From contig JARDZO010000105.1 of assembly GCA_029240815.1 (NCBI GenBank), forward strand, positions 1 to 27,856: DNA of 27,856 nucleotides, given 5' to 3'. This document shows, piece after piece, positions 23,534 through 27,856 of this stretch. Below the pieces are notes generated by a model that was given only the letters and a program-made list of their open reading frames with translations, was not told where the DNA came from and did not search any database. The DNA comes from Brevibacillus sp. (GTDB taxonomy: Bacteria; Bacillota; Bacilli; Brevibacillales; Brevibacillaceae). The translations under genes were made by a program, and so were the position numbers. Each line of letters starts with the position of its first letter. Positions within the stretch are counted from its first letter, which is position 1.

Positions 23534-24223
23534 TTATCCACGAACTAATGAAATGATCTCTTGAATAAATGGAACGACATTTCCTCTCAGGATCGGGCCA
23601 TGTCCTGTCGCCAATACCTCGATTGGCCAATCCAGCATGATTTCCAAGCCTTCTGCGTATTCCTGGACACGCTCTGGCTCTTTTCCTTTCCACATCTGTA
23701 TATACTGTTTATACGCTTCGCGAACTTCGGGCTCTTCCCCTACGATGCTTCCCAAATCCGCGTCGGGAAAACAGAGATGATCCCCTGTAAAGCACACTTT
23801 CGACTGCGGATCGAATAAGGCGACGGAGCCTTCTGTGTGATAGGCAAGTTGTCGAAAACGCAGCGATGGAAGATCTCCCCCGCTTCCGGTAAACGTGTGT
23901 CCGAATAGCGTTTGGGAAAAATCGTCCAGCTCATAATAATCATCCAAATGTATCCAGTTATTCCGGGATGGAAACAAGTCGGCATTGCCGATATGATCAG
24001 GGTGACGATGTGTAAAATAGACGTACTCGATTTGATCAGCTTTGGCCCCGATATCCTCTAATGATTTCTGCAAAAAGGCTCGGTGCTTTCGCAGCTGGGA
24101 ATCAATTAACACAAACGTATCACCTTGTTTGATCACGTAGCTATTGATGTAGCTGTTCCATGCTTCTTCATAGGTGATGATCGCCCAGGTGGAGTCTGCG
24201 ATCGGTGCAACCACATTGGTCAT
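23534..24223 (-). CDS. Metallo-beta-lactamase-fold hydrolase
   Basis: A 229-residue cytoplasmic protein of the MBL superfamily. The zinc signature THRHPDHIGN (His72, His74, Asp76, His77) is intact, followed by further ligand positions in YHTEGSVALF (His), FTGDHLCFP (Asp) and ATGHGP (His). A Trp- and Asp-rich segment (NNWIHLDDYYELDD) lies between them. The family includes thioesterases, glyoxalase II-like enzymes and lactonases, and the substrate cannot be assigned. The ATG is chosen because GGAGGAGAGATGGAGG precedes it; the longer in-frame start at 24277 lies over the -10 region. It follows the ABC ATPase gene by 85 bp and appears to have its own -10 (TATAAT at 24272-24267). Confidence 0.88.
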   Translation of the reverse strand: MTNVVAPIADSTWAIITYEEAWNSYINSYVIKQGDTFVLIDSQLRKHRAFLQKSLEDIGAKADQIEYVYFTHRHPDHIGNADLFPSRNNWIHLDDYYELDDFSQTLFGHTFTGSGGDLPSLRFRQLAYHTEGSVALFDPQSKVCFTGDHLCFPDADLGSIVGEEPEVREAYKQYIQMWKGKEPERVQEYAEGLEIMLDWPIEVLATGHGPILRGNVVPFIQEIISLVRG

Positions 24224-24266
24224 GCCTCCATCTCTCCTCTCCTCCCAGATACAGTTCCGTACTCCT

Positions 24267-24272
24267 ATTATA
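24267..24272 (-). promoter_or_regulatory. -10 element before the MBL-fold gene
   Basis: A perfect TATAAT on the minus strand lies 43 nt before the start codon. The -35 hexamer at 17 bp (CGGCAC) is poor, so assignment rests on the -10 alone. Confidence 0.4.
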
Positions 24273-24308
24273 CACAATCATACACGAGCGTGCCGTTAGG
24301 AACCAAAC

Positions 24309-25100
24309 TTAACGAATGACTGCTTCTTCGCCAAGACTGATCCAAGAGCGTCCCTGCGAACGGCGGATGTCGACACTCACTCCGAAAAAACGCGTCAACT
24401 CTTTTGGCGTTAGTACTTGATCCGTCTCCCCAGACTGATCTACCTTGCCTGCCTTCAGTAACAACGTGTGAGTGAAACAAGGTAAAATTTCTTCGATATG
24501 ATGTGTGACATACACCAGTGCAGGTCCATCAGGCTGCTTTGCAATTTTCTCGATCATTACCAGCAGCTGCTCCCGCGATAACAGGTCGAGACCCGTACAC
24601 GGCTCGTCCAGGATCAAAAGTCGAGGTTTTGCCATGAGGGCGCGGGCAATCAATACTTTTTGACGTTCTCCTTGTGAAAGAGCGCCGTACGGACGATTTT
24701 TCAGTGCCTCACAGCCAAACATCACCAGCAATTCTTGCGCAGTCTTTACATCCTCCTCTCGCGGTACAGAATACAATCCGATGGTCGCTTCTCTCCCGCT
24801 CAGGATGATGCGAAGCGCCGTCTCGTGCTCATGGAGCTGTGCCATCAATGCCGTACTCACCCATCCGATCGATTTACGCACTTCCCGCAGGTCTACCGTC
24901 CCATACAGATTGTCCAGTACGCTCACTTCGCCCTTGGTCGGCCACGTGTACCCGCTAATGATTTTGAGCAAGCTTGTTTTCCCGGACCCGTTTAGACCGA
25001 CTAGACACCAGTGCTCTCCCTCTTTGACCTGCCAATCGATCCCGTCCAATATGGTTGTCTCATCCCGTTGCCAACTGACGTTTTTTACATCGATAATCAA
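24309..25100 (-). CDS. ABC transporter ATP-binding protein, YlmA-like
   Basis: A 263-residue nucleotide-binding subunit with Walker A GLNGSGKT (35-42), signature LSQGE (141-145), Walker B LLILDEP (161-167) and switch His200. Length and the C-terminal extension (RFFGVSVDIRRSQGRSW) resemble B. subtilis YlmA. No permease gene is adjacent, so it is an orphan ATPase here that either pairs with a distant membrane protein or acts in a soluble role. The TTG start has GTGGAG about 5 nt upstream. It has a strong sigma-A promoter of its own and is separated from the upstream DUF3100 operon, so it is not part of that transporter by operon logic. Substrate unknown. Confidence 0.88.
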   Translation of the reverse strand: MIIDVKNVSWQRDETTILDGIDWQVKEGEHWCLVGLNGSGKTSLLKIISGYTWPTKGEVSVLDNLYGTVDLREVRKSIGWVSTALMAQLHEHETALRIILSGREATIGLYSVPREEDVKTAQELLVMFGCEALKNRPYGALSQGERQKVLIARALMAKPRLLILDEPCTGLDLLSREQLLVMIEKIAKQPDGPALVYVTHHIEEILPCFTHTLLLKAGKVDQSGETDQVLTPKELTRFFGVSVDIRRSQGRSWISLGEEAVIR

Positions 25101-25153
25101 GCTTTCTCCACTCCCGTCTCTCTCTATGATCCCGTAATGTTCTGATTATTACG

Positions 25154-25182
25154 AGTATACCCGTCATTTCCTGATCGATCAA
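25154..25182 (-). promoter_or_regulatory. Sigma-A promoter of the ABC ATPase gene
   Basis: Minus strand: TTGATC (25182-25177), a 17-bp spacer and TATACT (25159-25154), 53 nt before the TTG start. Confidence 0.65.
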
Positions 25183-25199
25183 TTCTTTTTACCAACGAG

Positions 25200-25233
25200 A
25201 AGACCCCCATGCACAATCACTCATGGAGGTCTT
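25200..25233 (-). terminator. Hairpin ending the M20-DUF3100 operon
   Basis: AAGACCTCCATG pairs with CATGGGGGTCTT (one T-G pair) around a 10-nt loop, 17 nt after the last stop codon of the operon. The following T tract is weak (CTCG), so termination may be incomplete. Confidence 0.55.
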
Positions 25234-25250
25234 TGAATCAAACAATGAAA

Positions 25251-25688
25251 TTAAAATTTCCCTTGAATCTTAAAGATGGCTTCGGCAAACAACGTGGCAA
25301 ACAGGAACGTCCCCGTAAAAACGACGAGCGAGACGACAACGATTCGCCAGCTAAGCTGTCTGAAGAGATGAATGTCTTTTCCCAGCGACAAACCTGCATA
25401 AGCGAGAATCGGTGTCGCTAATGCAAGCAAATTGATTTTTCCGATGGCAGCAGCCGTGAAGGCATTCCCCGGGAAAAACGGTGAGGTGGCAATCATCGCG
25501 AAAAGGGAAATCCAGACAATGACTGGTGATTTGAACGGCAAGATGCGCGTAAAGCCCATGCCGATCAGTGTAATGACTGCCAAGAGCAAAATACCAGGCA
25601 ATGATTCGATCGGTGGTACGTGATAACCAATCCAGTTGCCCAAGAGAGCAATAACGCCAATCAGTAAGATCGTCAAAATTTGGTTCAT
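25251..25688 (-). CDS. Small integral membrane protein, putative carrier half
   Basis: A 145-residue very hydrophobic protein with four or five predicted helices (around 5-22, 31-50, 56-72, 82-100 and 113-136). It lacks a signal peptide cleavage site and has no enzyme motif. Its start ATG overlaps the stop of the DUF3100 gene by 4 bp (ATGA), so translation is coupled and equal amounts are expected. The ribosome site is weak, consistent with coupling. I do not recognise a named family with certainty; the layout recalls split transporters in which two membrane subunits form one carrier. Last gene of the M20-DUF3100 operon. Confidence 0.78.
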   Translation of the reverse strand: MNQILTILLIGVIALLGNWIGYHVPPIESLPGILLLAVITLIGMGFTRILPFKSPVIVWISLFAMIATSPFFPGNAFTAAAIGKINLLALATPILAYAGLSLGKDIHLFRQLSWRIVVVSLVVFTGTFLFATLFAEAIFKIQGKF

Positions 25689-26512
25689 GCGCTTTGCTGC
25701 CCCCCTTCTTGGTTGTCCTTGCTCTTACGTCCGATGATAGGCTCCAGCCATGTATACAGACGTTGGGTAAGTGGGAGAGAAACAAAAATACATACGTACG
25801 TACCGATAATGCTCATCATCAGATTGGCTGCCCCAGAATAAAAAGCAATATCTTTTGCCGCCTCTGGGAAGATGACAGCCAGAGAACCTGTCGCAGCAGC
25901 CATCATACTACCCGATCCAACCGCAGCACCCATCGCGAGGGATATCGGATGGAAGAGTCCGCTGCTACCTAGCAGGCTCGCCAGGATCGACATGTAAATG
26001 GCACCGAAAAGTGTACCGCAAATATAGACGCCCAGTGCTCCACGCGCTTCCGGTGAGTTGGGCCCAAACTTGTCCACAATAATAGCGAGGTTGGGCTCAC
26101 GATCGAGCGAATACGTCGCACCGATGGCCTCACGCTTTAGACCGATCCACAGAGCGATAGGCAACCCCAGCGCGATCGTCCCTACAATATGGCCTACTTC
26201 CTGGAACAGTAGCGATACGCCAGAGCCCATCAGCTTGGGCAGTTCAGGTCCAATGTTCGCTCCCAGCTTACAAATAAAAAGGAAAAAGGATAGCCCCAAA
26301 ATATTTGCCGCGGCGTTCATTTCTTTTTCTTTCAGCCATTTGAATTTCGGCCAGCTGATGAAGCCTCCTAGAACGAGAGCATACAACATAGGAAACAATG
26401 CGATGATCCCTATGCCGATGCTGATTTTTTTCGTACCGATAAACTCAGTGAGAGCTACCAGCACCAATACAATGAAGTGCAGCTTGAACACATTAACGCG
26501 TTCCTTCGTCAT
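25685..26512 (-). CDS. DUF3100 membrane protein, putative transporter subunit
   Basis: A 275-residue integral membrane protein with about eight hydrophobic segments. Features consistent with the DUF3100 family include the Gly/Ala/Met-rich MGAAVGSGSMMAAATGSLAV helix near residue 190, which resembles a substrate-path segment, and the polar EPNLAIIVDKFGPNSPEARG loop. The family has no established function. GGGGGG lies 6 nt before the ATG. It sits 15 bp after the M20 hydrolase gene and overlaps the small membrane protein gene. Constant pairing with a hydrolase suggests it imports the hydrolase substrate, as AbgT does with AbgA/AbgB in E. coli; that analogy is functional and not a claim of homology. 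Confidence 0.82.
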   Translation of the reverse strand: MTKERVNVFKLHFIVLVLVALTEFIGTKKISIGIGIIALFPMLYALVLGGFISWPKFKWLKEKEMNAAANILGLSFFLFICKLGANIGPELPKLMGSGVSLLFQEVGHIVGTIALGLPIALWIGLKREAIGATYSLDREPNLAIIVDKFGPNSPEARGALGVYICGTLFGAIYMSILASLLGSSGLFHPISLAMGAAVGSGSMMAAATGSLAVIFPEAAKDIAFYSGAANLMMSIIGTYVCIFVSLPLTQRLYTWLEPIIGRKSKDNQEGGQQSA

Positions 26513-26527
26513 GATGTACCCCCCGTA

Positions 26528-27715
26528 CTATCTTTGGTGTTCTTTCATAACCACTTTCTCTGCTGCTCGAATGAATAGCTCTACTCCTCGAACGAGGCAA
26601 TCTTCATCAAAATCAAAGCGCGGGTGGTGATGTGGATAGACAAAACCTTTCTCCGCATTTCCTGCCCCCAATTGAATGAAGGAGCCTGGTGCCTTTTCCA
26701 AATAAGCAGAAAAATCTTCCCCAGGCATCAATGGGTCGATATACATGATGTCTTCCTCACCCCAGCGCTCCCGGATCGTCTCTTCCATCAGCTTCGTCAC
26801 TTGCGCATCGTTTACGACTGACGTGTAGCCGAGTGAATAAGTAAACGAATAAGAAGCTCCGTGGGCATCCGTAATCCCTTTGACGATGCGCTCGATCCAC
26901 ATCGGAATATTCTTACGGATCTCTGCGTCAAAACACCGTGTAGAACCTGTCAATGTCAATGTGTCCGGGATGATATTATAGGCTGTCCCTGCATTAAGCA
27001 TGGTGACCGAGATGACCACCTTGTCCAATGCGCTTACATTACGGGAAACGATTTGCTGCAAATGACTGATGACCTGTGCCCCGATAACGATAGGGTCCAC
27101 GGTCATTTCCGGTTGGGAAGAATGCCCTCCCTTGCCCTGAATGGTGATATCAAAGCGATCTGTAGAAGAAGTCAGCGCTCCGTATAGAACACCAAATTTT
27201 CCGACGGGCATGTAAGATGCCAAATGAATGCCGATAATCGAATCCAAACCGTCTGCAGCACCCGCCTTGACGATTTCTGCTGCACCGCCTGGCGGCAACT
27301 CCTCTGCATGCTGGAAAAAGAACCGAACTTCGCCTTTGATCTGATCTTTGAATTGAGACAGAATTTTTGCTGTTCCCAAAAGCATTGCCGTATGGCCGTC
27401 ATGACCGCACGCGTGCATGACCCCTGATTCGTTGGAGGCATATGGCACCTGATTCTCTTCCTGAATCGGCAAAGCATCGATATCTGCTCGAATACCGAGA
27501 ACGGGACCAGGCTCTGAACCAATCAAGCGGGCTACCACACTGGTCGGAGTCGGACGAGATAATTCAAGATTGCCAAAGGATGCCAATGTTTCATAAACGT
27601 ACTGGGAAGTTTTGTTTTCTTGAAAAGAAAGCTCAGGGTTTTGATGCAGATACCGGCGCCATGCTACTACTTGGTCTGCCACACCTGCTGCCAAAGCCTC
27701 TGGATTCCAACTCAT
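26528..27715 (-). CDS. M20 family amidohydrolase
   Basis: A 395-residue zinc-type amidohydrolase of the M20D group (IAA-amino acid hydrolase, N-acyl-amino acid hydrolase, hippurate hydrolase, AbgA/AbgB). Catalytic features are GIRADIDALPIQEE (71-85), HACGHDGH (101-108, with Cys103 and His105), HAEELPPGG (137-145, Glu138-Glu139), GIHLASYMPVG with His163 and a late HHHP (362-365). The dimerisation-domain signature GKGGHSSQP is present. There is no signal peptide, so it acts in the cytoplasm. The ATG at 27715 is preferred because AAGGAG lies 9 nt upstream; a TTG two codons earlier is too close. First gene of the operon with two membrane proteins, behind a strong promoter. Which acyl-amino acid it cleaves is unknown. 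Confidence 0.93.
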   Translation of the reverse strand: MSWNPEALAAGVADQVVAWRRYLHQNPELSFQENKTSQYVYETLASFGNLELSRPTPTSVVARLIGSEPGPVLGIRADIDALPIQEENQVPYASNESGVMHACGHDGHTAMLLGTAKILSQFKDQIKGEVRFFFQHAEELPPGGAAEIVKAGAADGLDSIIGIHLASYMPVGKFGVLYGALTSSTDRFDITIQGKGGHSSQPEMTVDPIVIGAQVISHLQQIVSRNVSALDKVVISVTMLNAGTAYNIIPDTLTLTGSTRCFDAEIRKNIPMWIERIVKGITDAHGASYSFTYSLGYTSVVNDAQVTKLMEETIRERWGEEDIMYIDPLMPGEDFSAYLEKAPGSFIQLGAGNAEKGFVYPHHHPRFDFDEDCLVRGVELFIRAAEKVVMKEHQR

Positions 27716-27783
27716 TCGCAACCACTCCTTCTCTCTGTCTGTTGCTAAATGTTAAATAAAATTAAAAAAAATAACTCTTTGTG

Positions 27784-27812
27784 AATATACCACGATTTTG
27801 CACTAATGACAA
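27784..27812 (-). promoter_or_regulatory. Sigma-A promoter of the M20-DUF3100 operon
   Basis: Minus strand: TTGTCA (27812-27807), a 17-bp spacer and TATATT (27789-27784). Each hexamer differs from consensus at one position. It lies 69 nt before the M20 start codon. Confidence 0.75.
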
Positions 27813-27814
27813 AC

Positions 27815-27831
27815 GTCCATTCTGGATGGAC
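27815..27831. promoter_or_regulatory. GTCCAT-N5-ATGGAC inverted repeat, candidate operator
   Basis: A 6-bp perfect inverted repeat with a 5-bp spacer lies 2 bp upstream of the -35 of the M20 operon promoter. Related TCCATCC and GGATGGA words occur between it and the right edge of the window. The position suits an activator site; the protein is not identifiable here. Confidence 0.4.
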
Positions 27832-27856
27832 ATGCTATTCTATTCGTCCTCCATCC

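Noticed and set aside
1..27856. CRISPR array, insertion sequence, prophage or defence island
   Set aside because: No regularly spaced repeats, transposase, integrase or phage structural genes were seen; gene content and spacing look like ordinary chromosome.

Overview
The window looks like chromosomal DNA of a spore-forming, aerobic Gram-positive bacterium of the Bacillales, most likely Brevibacillus or a close relative. Pointers are strong AGGAGG-type ribosome sites with frequent GTG/TTG starts, a Bacillus-type RNase P RNA, an alpha/beta-type small acid-soluble spore protein, an S-layer-homology (SLH) cell-wall protein, an AsnO-like asparagine synthetase, the radical-SAM protein YfkAB and a CcpA-type cre box. 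The genus is inferred from this combination; no species marker is present. I see no insertion sequence, phage gene, CRISPR array or tRNA.

Layout. 1-5517 (minus strand) is an organic-acid uptake locus: a LytS-type sensor kinase and LytTR response regulator, then a DUF485 protein overlapping a sodium:solute symporter of the ActP type, a terminator, and a second paralogous symporter that runs off the left edge. The gap between regulator and transporters holds two TTGGCGC repeats exactly 21 bp apart, a good -10 with no -35, and a full cre box over the expected transcription start. Together these suggest activation by the two-component system and catabolite repression by CcpA. 5653-7500 is asparagine synthetase. 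7525-10608 (minus) holds a large SLH surface protein and a small basic protein of unknown function, separated by a terminator and a perfect 19-bp inverted repeat. rnpB follows at about 10831-11243 (minus).

11363-12218 (plus) encodes a HesB/IscA-like protein and a gamma-class carbonic anhydrase-like protein. 12259-14912 has a small possible gene remnant and a divergent MocR regulator / EamA exporter pair with direct repeats between them. 15026-17188 has a DUF1385-like membrane protein divergent from yfkAB, which is followed by the spore protein. 17291-17999 (minus) has two small genes, one a LysM/coiled-coil protein. 18191-19723 (minus) is class I fumarase, diverging from a secreted beta-propeller protein (19901-21877) that has an ECF-sigma-like promoter. 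21958-23467 adds a membrane-anchored TPR protein and a SurA-N-like protein. 23534-25100 (minus) has a metallo-beta-lactamase-fold hydrolase and an orphan ABC ATPase. 25251-27715 (minus) is a tight three-gene operon: M20 amidohydrolase, DUF3100 membrane protein and a small membrane protein overlapping it by 4 bp, behind a strong promoter.

The best candidates for undescribed biology are the M20-DUF3100-small membrane protein operon (a possible two-subunit carrier plus cytoplasmic hydrolase) and the wired-together regulation of the symporter locus. Most of the rest is ordinary chromosomal gene content, with several poorly characterised families.
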